From Balanoglossus misakiensis (lineage: Eukaryota > Hemichordata), in assembly GCA_040954595.2 (NCBI GenBank), contig CM082583.2, positions 5,766,001-5,830,000 on the forward strand: a stretch of 64,000 nucleotides of DNA, given 5' to 3'. The position numbers were made by a program, and so were the translations under genes. Under the pieces are notes generated by a model. It was not told where the DNA came from, searched no databases, and was given only the letters and a program-made list of their open reading frames with translations. Positions 1-10,133 of this stretch are shown piece after piece (position 1 is the first letter of the stretch; each line of letters starts with the position of its first letter).

Positions 1-2531
1 CTTATTTTTTTTTGACCCTGGAATACGTGATGAACTTGCAGCTCCCTTGTATAATAATGGCAGTTTGCCAAGGAGCGGTCAATTATAGCTGAATCAGACC
101 TATCTTTATACAGCTATGTGACAACTGTCACCTAGCATACAGTCTGAAGGTTAAGGCTCCAGCATGTCTGCAGTCTGTCACAGATCCTTCGTTGAAAGGT
201 ACGCATTAAAGGTAACGAGAGAAGGTCACTATTTCCCAGTTTCTGATTGATAGTTGCTCAATCGTTGCCCCGACTAGAGGACTTCTTTCACTTTGCATGT
301 AAAATAACATTAATTTTTGACTAATATAAAAAGATTACATGCTGAATAGATGCACTTGCGACCGTCGTTCTTAAAGATACTGTAGGATAATCAACGCAAA
401 TAGACATTTCACTACTATTAAAATATAATCATTGTATTGTGGAATTATTTTGAGAAGATGCATATTGTTATCAGCTATCAGGGATCTATTTTCAAACGTT
501 TGTATTACCGTTTGCAAAAGTTCCATAGCAGTATCAGTCTTGTTGCACCGGCTTACTGTATATACGTAATAAGATAATGCAAAGCAGAATTAAACAAAAT
601 AAGTAAATCATGCATTCCGTCGAATGACACAGCTTCGTATGCAATCTATAGAATTGCGGACACCCGCTGGTTTGTTGTATTCGGACTCATCTCTCCAAAT
701 AATGACAGACGCGACAGGAAACTGAATCCCAAACATTCAGGTAACATCAAAGTATACACGTATATAACACAGACGACCTCAGTCCATTAATCTAAGGTCC
801 TATGAACATTCGAGCTGATAAAATCGTAACCTGTCCATAAACCAACTGATCCCACGTTATGTACATGTCTGTTTGCTATTGTTCTACACAGGCAATCTAC
901 GAACTTGCTCAACTTTTATTGTTACTGCAGAAAGCCTTTCATCATTTCTCTCCTTTTATGAGCCGTACTAAATGCCCCATCTTCCAAAAAAGATTGCGAT
1001 GCGAAACGATAACTACGTGCCGCACCTACGCAAAACACACCACTTATTTCTTAAAGTCACTTGAGGGAGAAAACAAACTCGGCGCAACCATAAACTGGAG
1101 TGGGACTGGTACTATATCAGTTTACCCAGAATGCACCATTGCAAATGGCTTCGTTCCACAGACCCGCGCTACTTTAATCAGAGGCCTGGGAGCAGACTCG
1201 TGTGACGTGAACCAACAAGGCGATTATACAAGAAAACATGGGATCCCGTTGCCCATTTATCAATTAACCTCTTTAATTACCGTGCGTCATGTGGACGGCT
1301 AGTCATTTAAATGTTCGGCCTCACAACAAATCACCTAGAAAAACGAGGTTCAGGACAAATCAATTTATCCGCCACAATTCGATGATTTACCGCTGCAGTT
1401 CAAGCAAGCGCCATCAATTTTGCCAAACAAAGCGCCTGAAAGATACTTTTTAAAATTGTTTCGCTGCAGAGTGCTGTCATGTGTCTTTCGAATAAAAAAA
1501 ATTATTAATGGTCTGTTTTCGATAGAAGTAGGGATGCAAATCGGAGCATAACATCGTATGTTAAAATGATACATCGGTCCAGTATGTAAACCGTATATAC
1601 ATGGTATGCGGAATATGTTCAATTGAGCACATTTATATCAGTCCGCACTTCCCTTGAAGGTGACAAGACAAAGGGACGGTTAGGATAGATTTTTCCGTTT
1701 TACATTTTATTTGGCGGGAAGGAAAAATCAATAGTAAACAAAGGAGCAGTGCGTCAGGATTTGTAACGTGTTATTCAAATATTTTCGGCATGTGAGAAAG
1801 TGTATTCTTGGATCAATAATAGTACACTGCGTAACGGCGGTGGCAAATCCATTCATGTTTTGTTGATAAAATCGAATGCAAGTTCATCATAAGAGAATTT
1901 CTTTCTTTCGACGTCACTTAAAAGATTTTGGGCAAGTGAATGGTTGAATATTTATCTAGTCAAATATGTTGAGATGGCCTTAAATTGACGTTTTAAAAAA
2001 GGGTGACATTGCTTTTAATTCCTCGTATAACCTTACAACCCATTGTAAACACAACATTAGACGGCGTTCTAATAGACTCATTTTCTGTGATTTAAAATAT
2101 TGACTTTATCCAATTGCTGTGTACGATAGAATAGAAATTACAATTTCTTTTCCGATCGATAACATCAAAGCAGACATATCTCAAGAAGCCTTTTGCGCGA
2201 ATTAAACTAACTTCCTTTGGCTACAAGGACCACACTCCAAGTTTTGTGCCCGTAGACAAACAGTGCAGTCGGTAAACACTGTGGTAACGGGATCAGTGTG
2301 CCATATTGACGGGATTAGCAATGCTTAAGGGTAGAGCGTTTTGCTGTAAATAATTTACACTTTCAGGTCGATTCACCCGACTCATTAGGTTTCTCTACTA
2401 GCTGTCAGTGAATCGCCATAAAATTTGCCATCGCTGTCGCCTAAGCGCCGGGACATTAATCGTTAAACACATCGATAAATATGGTAATTCTTCACAGGAG
2501 GACAGTCATGATGCAGGGGAAACAGCAATTG
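1..2531. other. Non-coding flank, no gene recognised
   Basis: AT-rich sequence with frequent stops in all frames. The longest open frame (859-1302, 147 codons) has no domain, signal peptide or composition bias that I recognise. That length is within what chance gives over this much unconstrained DNA. No repeat, promoter or RNA gene could be supported. Confidence 0.6.
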
Positions 2532-2672
2532 GTCTGTTTGTCCGTCCGTCTGTCCTTCTGTCTGTCCTTCCGCCTATCTGTCTGTACAGTAAGTCTCATT
2601 GCCTTTTTGTAAGTCAGTCAGTCAGTCCGTCCGTCCGTCAGTTAGTCAGTCAGTCTGTCCGTCTGTCTGTCC

Positions 2673-2704
<32 letters not shown>

Positions 2705-2719
2705 GCCTCTCTCTCTGTC
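2532..2719. repeat. Imperfect CTGT/CCGT tetranucleotide microsatellite
   Basis: Runs of TCTG, GTCC and GTCA tetramers, cleanest at about 2650-2705 and interrupted by about 30 bp of non-repetitive sequence near 2580-2610. The mixture of CTGT, CCGT and CAGT variants suggests an old, decaying array. Open frames across it give Ser/Val/Leu/Cys periodic peptides that are repeat artefacts, not proteins. Confidence 0.9.
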
Positions 2720-4617
2720 CACCTGCCTTGTTTTATGCTTAAGGTCATTTTACATGGCTTAGTTACAGTATAAGGAAAAAAGTAATAAGGAAAGACTCGG
2801 CAATGATACATAGTTGCGTTGAACATTTTTGATACGTCAATCAGTAACAGTCACTCAAGGAGACTCCCTGCCTTGATCAATTCCTGGCATTTTATTGTTG
2901 CCCTAATAGAGCTCATTTCGCCCAGGCATATAAGTAGTTTGTTCTTGTTATACTCATTTCCCAAATCTCATTTCACTAATTATATCAGGTATATAGATTG
3001 ATTATACAAATAGTTATGTCATTTAGTCTATTCCTGTTCGATAAATTGGACCAAGATGGCTCACGGCTTAATGTTCTCTTCAAGCCACGGCAGTAATGGT
3101 ATACTCCATCAATTTTTTTTACTGTCGGAAAGTCCAAACGGTCGCGCCCTTCCAGCCATTTAGCGTAACTGATCTAATACTTCCAAATCTCACGACTCTT
3201 GCAGCTTTTCAAGCTAGGCTGAGAAACTCTGAACGCCGGCCAGACAATGCGAGCGGATAAATATGAAAGGTCAAAAAGGGAAGCGATGTGCAAGTACTCT
3301 CAATAAAATGCCTCATTGATGGCGACTACCCGCGGATATTTCGCCGTAATTCGTTTATACAGGCGTTTCCCAATAAGTCAGCTCGCGTCGAGTTTATTGG
3401 AAACCCATTCAGTGTAAAACACTCGTCTAGAAATTCACAATTAACATTCCATGTAACTGATTTTCATGCAAGAGACCCGGGCGCAAACCTGGCGGCGGTG
3501 ATTTACGACACGGACGACTGGCTTGGACGTTGCCAGATTTTACTGATACATAAAACCGATCGCGAAATTCTAATGTCACCCCATTATATGGTCAAATGAC
3601 CGTGCAGATTGTTATCCCTGCCATCCCCGAACGCTGTAACTCCTCTGAACCTCAACAGTGCAATCCCAATAAGGGTGAGTTCGCTTGGAAACGTCGTCTT
3701 CTCCGAGATAACTTCGACTCGTAACGACCGTATACATGTACGTGATGCTTTGTATTATACCTGGTGCTTACAGGATCCACGTCTGCTGCTCCCTTTGCTG
3801 ATGATAAAAATAGAATTCCCCCAGGCTGTAAATTACGTTTCAGTTATACATTTTCCTAGACTGATTGTAAGTTTCAAATTACCCCTTTTAGAAAACATTG
3901 TATACTAAAAAATAAAGCAAAGCGTTGCTATTTACAGCGCAGAATAAATATAATAGAACCCGCAAAAATAAGACATGTCAATTTGATAAGCATAGCCGCA
4001 ACATTCTTTGGAAAGGAAAACGTTTAGTTTGAAACGGTTCATTTTGCACTCACAGTGACGTAAATGCTTAATGTTTTAATGAATAGCATTACAACTATCC
4101 CACTTTAAAGTTTCTTCTCGTAGCAAAGGCGACAAAAAACCGACCCACTGTGTATTTCTGTATCCATAAAATCCGTCATTTAGTTACGGCTGTGTTTCCC
4201 CATCCCCGCCGTACTTCTTGACTTATCAGCGCATCTTCGACAACCATGCAGTGATTGGACCATTCACGAAGCTCTACATGTACATTATTTTCAAAGGCTT
4301 CGATGGTAAAGTTGTCACTTCCACGCTGAGCGTTTATAAATCATCTCCCTTACACCGATGACTTGGAAACGCAGATGGTGCACGTGGTACATGACTCAGT
4401 CATGTGGGCAGGATATCGTGTGGCAAGTCTGTGGCGCTCATCGTACTCTTTTACGGCTTCAGCGTCGTTGAAGCATGAGTGTAATTTATTTGATGAAGCA
4501 TTTAAAATGTTACTATTAACTTTTTATGTGTACTCCTGTATGTTCACCTGTCAGCTAATATCTTACCCCAATAGTTTTATGCTAATGGTATTGATGGTCG
4601 TGAGAACAACAAAGACG
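2720..4617. other. Non-coding, nothing recognised
   Basis: No open frame with a recognisable family, no tRNA-like element and no clear repeat. Two open frames of about 100 codons (3288-3599 and 3609-3908) show no domain signature and no codon bias. Confidence 0.5.
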
Positions 4618-4674
4618 CTGACGATGACGACGATGATGTCGCTGACGACGACGACGACGACGACGATGATGATA

Positions 4675-4751
<77 letters not shown>
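4618..4751. repeat. GAC/GAT trinucleotide microsatellite
   Basis: Begins as mixed GACGAT/GACGAC triplets and becomes a pure GAT (ATG) run from about 4674 to 4751. The purity gradient suggests expansion at the right end. The Met-, Ser- or Asp-rich open frames across it on both strands are by-products of the triplet repeat. Confidence 0.95.
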
Positions 4752-6628
4752 ATTACTTTAGGTGTTGCAGGTGTTCTTTTCATGTTCATTATGGGTCTAC
4801 TTTAAACATCCAGACTTCAGCATTCCTAGCTTAACTTGGCTTTCTTAAATAATTACACTACACACTCTGTCCCAGCACAGCCACTCATACCTTTATGTAG
4901 CACAATGACACGTCGGCCAAACGTAGACGACGTCATGTTCAAGGTCAGCATGAACGTCAACTCGCAGTTAGTCTAATCGCACCACACTCGGCCTTGTGTA
5001 AATGTTCGGTATCCCGAGAAACCTCATTTGGCTTGTTGCTTTGGAGGTTTGGGGTGAACGATGCGTGTCTAGTCAGTGATCAGATCAACTTGTGGAATAA
5101 ATGTGAGATTTACTATAAACCATAATTAAGGTACCCAGTGCCATACAGCCGTAACTTGTAAGGACCTATTCAGAGGGCCCTGCGTGTTTGGAGGTCGTGT
5201 GATTTCATTACGTGCTGCAGTAAGGGAGACACTCGAATGAAACTCTCTCGCTGAAAAGACAACAATGACGGGCAAAGAAAGACACGGCAGCTGGACCTAT
5301 ACAACATCGTCAGCGCAGTGCAAACCGTCGGTAGTGCGGCTGAATTTCAATCAAAAACATTAAAAGATGCCCAAGTGAAATACATTCCGGTCCACGGTCG
5401 CCATTTGATTGCATACCCCGCACTCAAAACGAAAAGCAACACATTAAAAAGGGACATTGATGATTTGAGGGCTGTCATTATGAGAAAGTCGACACCATGG
5501 CCACGTCCTTAAGAGACAGTCTGGTTAGGAACAGAACGATGTGCATTTCCAAGTTGGAAATAATGCTTGGCGGCGCGTACTATCTCTGCGAGTCGTGTGT
5601 AAGCAATACCATTACAAACCGTCACTCTGATAGTACCACTGGAAAGGACAAGATGAATTCAGGTGGAAGCCGAATTTCATTTACGTTGCTGAAACCACAC
5701 TGCTTCATTTCATTTAATGTCTACGTAGATCACTAACTCGGGCGTTTCAGACAACCGAAGATGTCAGCAAATTAGACGAAACTCGTATGATTTTCCTTTC
5801 GATCGGGAGAGTTGACATACCTGTGAGAATTCTCTTATACATGGGCGTATTTATCAAGTTGAACGTTCAATACACGAACGCAGATATTGATTCCCGACCT
5901 AAAATATCGTGTTAACCATGAGACAAATGAACTTAGTCTTTGTTAAATCGTTAATTATTTCCATTAATCGCTAGAACATGTTCAGAACATGTAGTGGATG
6001 TCCCATAATTTCACAACCCGATGTCGACTACGTCCAATGTATGGACTGCGACGACTGACGCAATTGACCCGCTTACATTTCTCTTGTGGCTTATTAATGA
6101 ACAGAATGGTTTATTACCCCGGAGTTACGTTCTCCCCGACATCGTGTTATTTCAACGTACAAATAAGCTCGTGGCAACCCTGAGCGCACAATTTCTTTTC
6201 CTAATTCCGTCGCCTCCAGATTATCGAACTCCAAAATAAGCAAAAAAGAGAGAGTTATTTGTTTTAGTGGAATCACGTATTTGTTTTCCGGGAGAATGCC
6301 ATTCAAAAATAGTCAATTGGCTCGACGTAATTTTTTTTGAAAAAAAAATATCATGTATGTGAAAAGTCAACTCGAAACCAATCAATATGTAAATAACTTG
6401 AATACTAGTCCATTTACCCTACAGCATTCATCAAAATACACCGTTAAATTATGTTTGCTGACGATATTCTTGTTATGTCGTATTATATTAAATAATTGCT
6501 TGGAGGTAGGAGAAGAGGAATAAATTTACTGTGCTCATATTTAGCTAAGGGCTGCCGTTTATTCATCAAGCGTATGCTGAACATTTACGGGTTTTATCAC
6601 TTGGACCGATACATCATATTCAATGCAG
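4752..6628. other. Non-coding, nothing recognised
   Basis: AT-rich sequence without supported genes. Short open frames at 5318-5736 and 5998-6239 resemble no protein family I know. Confidence 0.5.
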
Positions 6629-6727
6629 CTGACGTTGCCAAAGTGATCGTGAAATCGGTTGGGGAAGAAAACTTTAACGATATCTGTAAATCGACTTGCC
6701 CAGCTGCGTGTGCAAAGTCTTTCCGCG
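6629..6727 (+). CDS. Candidate internal exon with Cys-rich segment (very tentative)
   Basis: This 99-bp stretch is preceded by CAG (acceptor AG at 6627-6628) and followed by GTAAGAG (donor at 6728), so it would be a symmetric phase-1 exon. It encodes roughly ADVAKVIVKSVGEENFNDIC followed by KSTCPAACAKSFR. The spacing C-x4-C-P-x2-C followed by an aromatic residue loosely recalls the last cysteines of the ENaC/ASIC extracellular domain, which is a weak resemblance only. The upstream pyrimidine tract is poor and no partner exons were found within several kilobases. It stands out because the residue pattern degrades into apparently random sequence exactly after the donor. A chance open frame remains the more likely explanation. 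Confidence 0.18.
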
Positions 6728-8557
6728 GTAAGAGCGCATCGCAACCGCGTGCCTCTTGTATAAGACGAGCATCTTTCTTGACAACTGCTTTATCGCACCT
6801 TTTTTTGCCATATCGCGCCAGTCGTTCAATATGTCTCGCCTCGTCCCGGGGGAACTCTAAAAACTGATTGGCGAACCAGATAGCACGCGATCAAGGTTTA
6901 TCCGAGAGAAAAGCGATTCGTAGATAGGGCTGAATGGGATCTTAAATGCTTGTTTTGCAAGTAACACTAATGATTCGAACGACACCTGTGGAAAGCTAAA
7001 TTGACCGCAGCCCCGTCGTTTGCCACATGGATTCCCTGATGTGCGATGAGCATGCTCGCATGAGAGAGTTTTGCATCATGGCTTGTTTTGGGCGACTCCC
7101 ACATTTGTAACTTAATATTCAATAAACGATGTCAACGCTTGCCTCGAATAAAGGTCTGCTCTGGAGAAGGCAAACTGTTAACGAATATGACACCATCATT
7201 TAGGATGTTTAACTCGAGTGTTTTCATTTCCGTTGATGGGGCCCGAATTCACCGCGCGCAGTTACGTCTCTCGAATTGTCCAATATATCATTATTTTCTC
7301 ATAATTAGTTTAAAAGCCTCCGCGTACCACTCATTTCGATGTCAAATAAATCCAATTAAGTCAACAGTCGGTTCACAGTGGTAAACAGAAATAACTTGAT
7401 TATTGCGCGGAAGAGTAATGTTATTGTAGTCGCACTATAAGCGGAAATTTTCACAGCGCTAGAAACTGAGTGGCGGGCTAATTCAGTAGCTGACTCGAGG
7501 TAGCGCAACAATCGTTATTATAATTCACACTAAGTAAGACTGAAGGAGTTGCTGTACAAGCTGATTGTTTCGACGATGAGTTATTGTGCAGTCAAAAGGC
7601 GGGCAGTTTTCCTCGTGACAGACGTGTTTGTCCAATTTATCGTGATTCATGTCCACGGCGGTCGACAGGAAGTTTTCGGAGATTGGCTCGCCGGTAAATA
7701 ACCACGGTTCTATCGTGGACACGCCGTGCCTCCGCATTTTTTCACGCCTTCTTGTTGGGCATTATGGCTGGACTGCACACCGTATGCATTTTTCGTCGGA
7801 TACGCAATTAACAACGCTTAATTTCAACCTTTTGACAATAAAAATGTCAATTGATAATTAGGCCTATGATACTAGTTGCCGCGCCGCGAACTAGGTACTG
7901 GTACCCTTCTTGTTGTGACCGTTGTCCACGGAATGACTACTCCTTTAGAAGCATTACTAGCCTAGCCTGTTCAACGCTCTTTCTTTCTTTTCATCTTTTA
8001 TTTTAGAAAAAAAGGCCTGATCGGTTGCAAGAGTTCCAAGGAAGCCAGCCAAGCAGTCGAAGCCGCAACTTCTTCATTACCCGGCGCAGGTGGTACGGCG
8101 ACCCCTTTCAGTTCTTTAAATAGAGACGCTACAGGCAGCATTTCACAAGATTTCGGGCAAATAACCAATTGTACACAGTACCGATTCTGTTGAAAGAACG
8201 ACGCACACACCGAACACCCGAAGAAAACGGAAAGGTTTGATTGATAATACATTTTTTGCTCATTACACGTTAACTATACATCGCTGTGTGCCAATCACAA
8301 GAAAATCGAAGTGAGCGATTGCTACTATCATATATTTTTATTTGAATGCGAGCTTGTAGACTATATATTATTTTCTTACGAAATTGCGATAGTCGTCATT
8401 ATGACACGACATACTACAGCATTTGCCTCGCGCAAATGAATAGATAAAAGTAATAATGTAACCCTCACCCTTAAAATATCTATCAGAACAGGCATTGCAT
8501 TTTGAGCGTTATGACCGTCCTTTGAGTATCCCCATGGATCAGTCACCCACGCGGAGA
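6728..8557. other. Non-coding upstream flank of the receptor gene
   Basis: No gene recognised. The stretch becomes slightly more GC-rich after about 8500, consistent with approach to a promoter. Nothing else is supported. Confidence 0.5.
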
Positions 8558-8574
8558 CAGTATCTCAGATACTG
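8558..8574. promoter_or_regulatory. 17-bp palindrome upstream of the receptor promoter
   Basis: Perfect 8-bp arms CAGTATCT and AGATACTG flank a single central C, about 250 bp upstream of the predicted transcription start. Odd-centred symmetry of this length suits a dimeric DNA-binding protein, but the motif matches no standard element that I recognise. The symmetry is visible directly; the regulatory role is inferred from position. Confidence 0.35.
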
Positions 8575-8793
8575 AGCCAGCGCGCGAGTTAACGCTGCGG
8601 CGTATTTCTTTCTCCCATGCAGGAAAAAAAAAATAGTTCCTCCGCTATCGACTGCGCAGGCGCGAAGTATAATTGCCAACGAAACGTGTTACGTGTCCCC
8701 AGGTGTATTAACGACTGAAGCTGTGCTATCGATATATCCACACGGCCCCAACATTATTATGCAAAGTTGGACGAATCGACTGAATGTGCTCGG

Positions 8794-8854
8794 TATAAAA
8801 GGCCTGCTATTCATATATGCTCACTAGTTTCGCTCTAGCCAGCATCGCTGGATG
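8794..8854 (+). promoter_or_regulatory. TATA-Inr(-DPE-like) core promoter of the GPCR gene
   Basis: A strong TATA box, TATAAAAGGCC, begins at 8794. An initiator-like CTCACT places a candidate +1 A at 8823, 29 bp downstream of the first T of the TATA box, which is the canonical spacing. GGATG at 8850-8854 occupies +28 to +32 and fits the DPE consensus RGWYV, although a five-base degenerate match is weak alone. The element lies 345 bp upstream of the receptor start codon on the same strand, so it is the natural promoter for that gene. It was identified by motif only. Confidence 0.6.
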
Positions 8855-8941
8855 TGCCGTTGACTGACGCACACGTGCATACCTACATACCCCTTCGCTT
8901 AATTTTTTCACCGGTGAAAGCCGGTACAGTCGGCAGAGACC

Positions 8942-8998
8942 ATGGCTGGATCGCAGACGCTGAGACCGATCGCTGGACCACAGCCGGTCGGGATTTGA
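8942..8998 (+). CDS. uORF in the GPCR 5' leader (18 codons)
   Basis: An ATG in near-ideal Kozak context (ACC ATG G) opens an 18-codon frame, MAGSQTLRPIAGPQPVGI, ending at TGA 8996-8998. It sits 169 nt upstream of the receptor ATG. The peptide itself has no recognisable function. Strong uORFs in receptor leaders commonly lower translation of the main frame, so post-transcriptional damping is a reasonable inference. A further three-codon ATG frame lies at 8852. Neither frame can extend into the receptor: the uORF stop is in the same reading frame as the possible spliced leader, and no later in-frame ATG precedes 9168. Confidence 0.4.
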   Translation: MAGSQTLRPIAGPQPVGI

Positions 8999-9038
8999 TC
9001 TTCCAAGGGACAGCTCCGCGGCAGCGGCGGCGCCTACA

Positions 9039-9147
9039 GTAAGCGAGTCGTGTCAGACTTTGTTCGCTGATTGTAAATACCACGACCCATCGGCACGAAG
9101 TGGAGGCCAGACATTTACACACGGACAAGGTTTTTTTCTTTCAAAAG
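9039..9147 (+). other. Possible 109-bp intron in the 5' UTR
   Basis: A donor-like ACA|GTAAGC at 9039 and an acceptor at 9146-9147 bound this segment. The acceptor is preceded by a nearly pure pyrimidine tract (9131-9142), and a YTNAY branch-point candidate (TTTAC, A at 9117) lies 30 nt upstream of it. The acceptor is convincing; the donor is only fair because position -1 is A. If the acceptor is real, the donor could also lie elsewhere upstream. Splicing would not change the receptor start codon. Confidence 0.35.
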
Positions 9148-9167
9148 CGTCGATACAGTCGAACACC

Positions 9168-10133
9168 ATGGTCACCACCATGGGCAATGAGACCAATATG
9201 AGTTGCAACATGAGTTGTCCGGATGTACACCACGGCACCAACTACAACCGTCAGTTTCGACTCGGGAGTCTAGCGTTTCTGTTCGTCTTCTCGCTAATAG
9301 GCAACGTTGCCGTCTTCGTGTGGATGTGGTTCAACCGCCGCGCCAAGGCTAGAATACACACGTTCATGGTGCACTTGTGCACGGCCGACCTGCTGGTGGC
9401 TTTCCTCGCTCTCTTCTCGCAGTTTGTCGTCGAGCTGGTCGACGAGTGGCTCATAGGCGAGGTCGGCTGCCGGCTCTTCAAAACAGTGCAGAGTGCCACC
9501 CTGTTCGCGTCGTCGAACATGGTCGTCGCCATAGCGATCGACCGCTTCCATTCGGTGATCTACCCGTTCAGGCAGCGGAAGAACGTCTACACCATCCTTG
9601 TGCCGTTGTGGGTCATCGCTGGAGTGCTTTCGCTGCCGCAGGTATTTGTGTGGGAGACTCGAATCAACTCGAGGGGCCACCTCGGCTGCCATACCTCTTT
9701 GAAGAAGAACTGGCAGAAACAGGCCTACCTGACCTGGGTTAGCCTGGTGGTGTTTTTCATTCCGTTCATCGTGATCACGATCTGTTACCTCAAAATCATT
9801 ATTCGCTTGTGGGAGAAAAGGAACACTGTGCTACCAGGTAAGAGCGAGAGGCGTCGCAAAGCCAAGATGAAAACCCTCCGTATGACCTTTGTCATTATTT
9901 CATTTTTCGTCCTGTGTGGGCTTCCCTATTTCGCTCTTGATATGTATCATTTTTACGGCAAGGGGCGAAGCGTTAACCCCTATGCTTACGCCGTGCTGGC
10001 CGTGTTCTCCGTGTCCCCCTGCGCCGTCAACCCGTTCATATTCCTCGCCTTCAACGCTAGGACGCCGGCCTCGTCGAACAAATACCAAGAAAATTCCACC
10101 GTCACCACGACGCCGACCCGGACATCGCTGTAA
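9168..10133 (+). CDS. Class A GPCR, vasopressin/NPS/CCAP/GnRH-receptor-like, intronless
   Basis: Encodes a 321-residue seven-transmembrane receptor, presumably a plasma-membrane peptide receptor. The start is ATG 9168 in ideal Kozak context (CACC ATG G). A second in-frame ATG at 9180 has equally good context. The frame is open upstream to 9060 but has no ATG there. The short N-terminus has three N-glycosylation sequons (N7, N10, N14). Scaffold marks: GN (45-46) in TM1, LCTAD with D74 in TM2, C101 paired with C174 in ECL2, DRF (125-127) ending TM3, W148 in TM4, P199 and Y207 in TM5, basic ICL3 (228-236), TLRMTFVI at the start of TM6, CGLP (250-253), and NPFIF (288-292) in TM7. The sequence around IHTFMVHLCTADLLVAF, the AYLTWVSLVVFFIPF stretch of TM5 and KMKTLRMTFVI fit the vasopressin/NPS/CCAP/GnRH superfamily. 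The exact ligand is not determinable by eye. Odd points: DRY, CWxP and NPxxY are all altered. The tail is short, Ser/Thr-rich, lacks a palmitoylation Cys and ends in TSL, a possible class I PDZ ligand. There is no intron in the coding region. GC content is clearly higher than in the flanks. Confidence 0.9.
   Translation: MVTTMGNETNMSCNMSCPDVHHGTNYNRQFRLGSLAFLFVFSLIGNVAVFVWMWFNRRAKARIHTFMVHLCTADLLVAFLALFSQFVVELVDEWLIGEVGCRLFKTVQSATLFASSNMVVAIAIDRFHSVIYPFRQRKNVYTILVPLWVIAGVLSLPQVFVWETRINSRGHLGCHTSLKKNWQKQAYLTWVSLVVFFIPFIVITICYLKIIIRLWEKRNTVLPGKSERRRKAKMKTLRMTFVIISFFVLCGLPYFALDMYHFYGKGRSVNPYAYAVLAVFSVSPCAVNPFIFLAFNARTPASSNKYQENSTVTTTPTRTSL

Noticed and set aside
859-1302. 147-codon open frame
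   Set aside because: Longest non-receptor frame but without domain, composition or codon signal; consistent with chance.
4363-4789. Poly-Met and poly-Ser open frames on both strands
   Set aside because: Produced by the GAC/GAT triplet repeat; no flanking coding signal.
9060-9167. N-terminal extension of the receptor by 36 residues
   Set aside because: The codon at 9060 is TTG, there is no in-frame ATG before 9168, and the extension crosses a likely splice acceptor.
9251-9692. Minus-strand open frames of 93 and 132 codons inside the receptor
   Set aside because: Antisense shadows of the GC-rich receptor exon; no independent family signature.
9377-9742. Second plus-strand frame inside the receptor
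   Set aside because: Out-of-frame shadow; the frame at 9168-10133 explains the conserved GPCR motifs.
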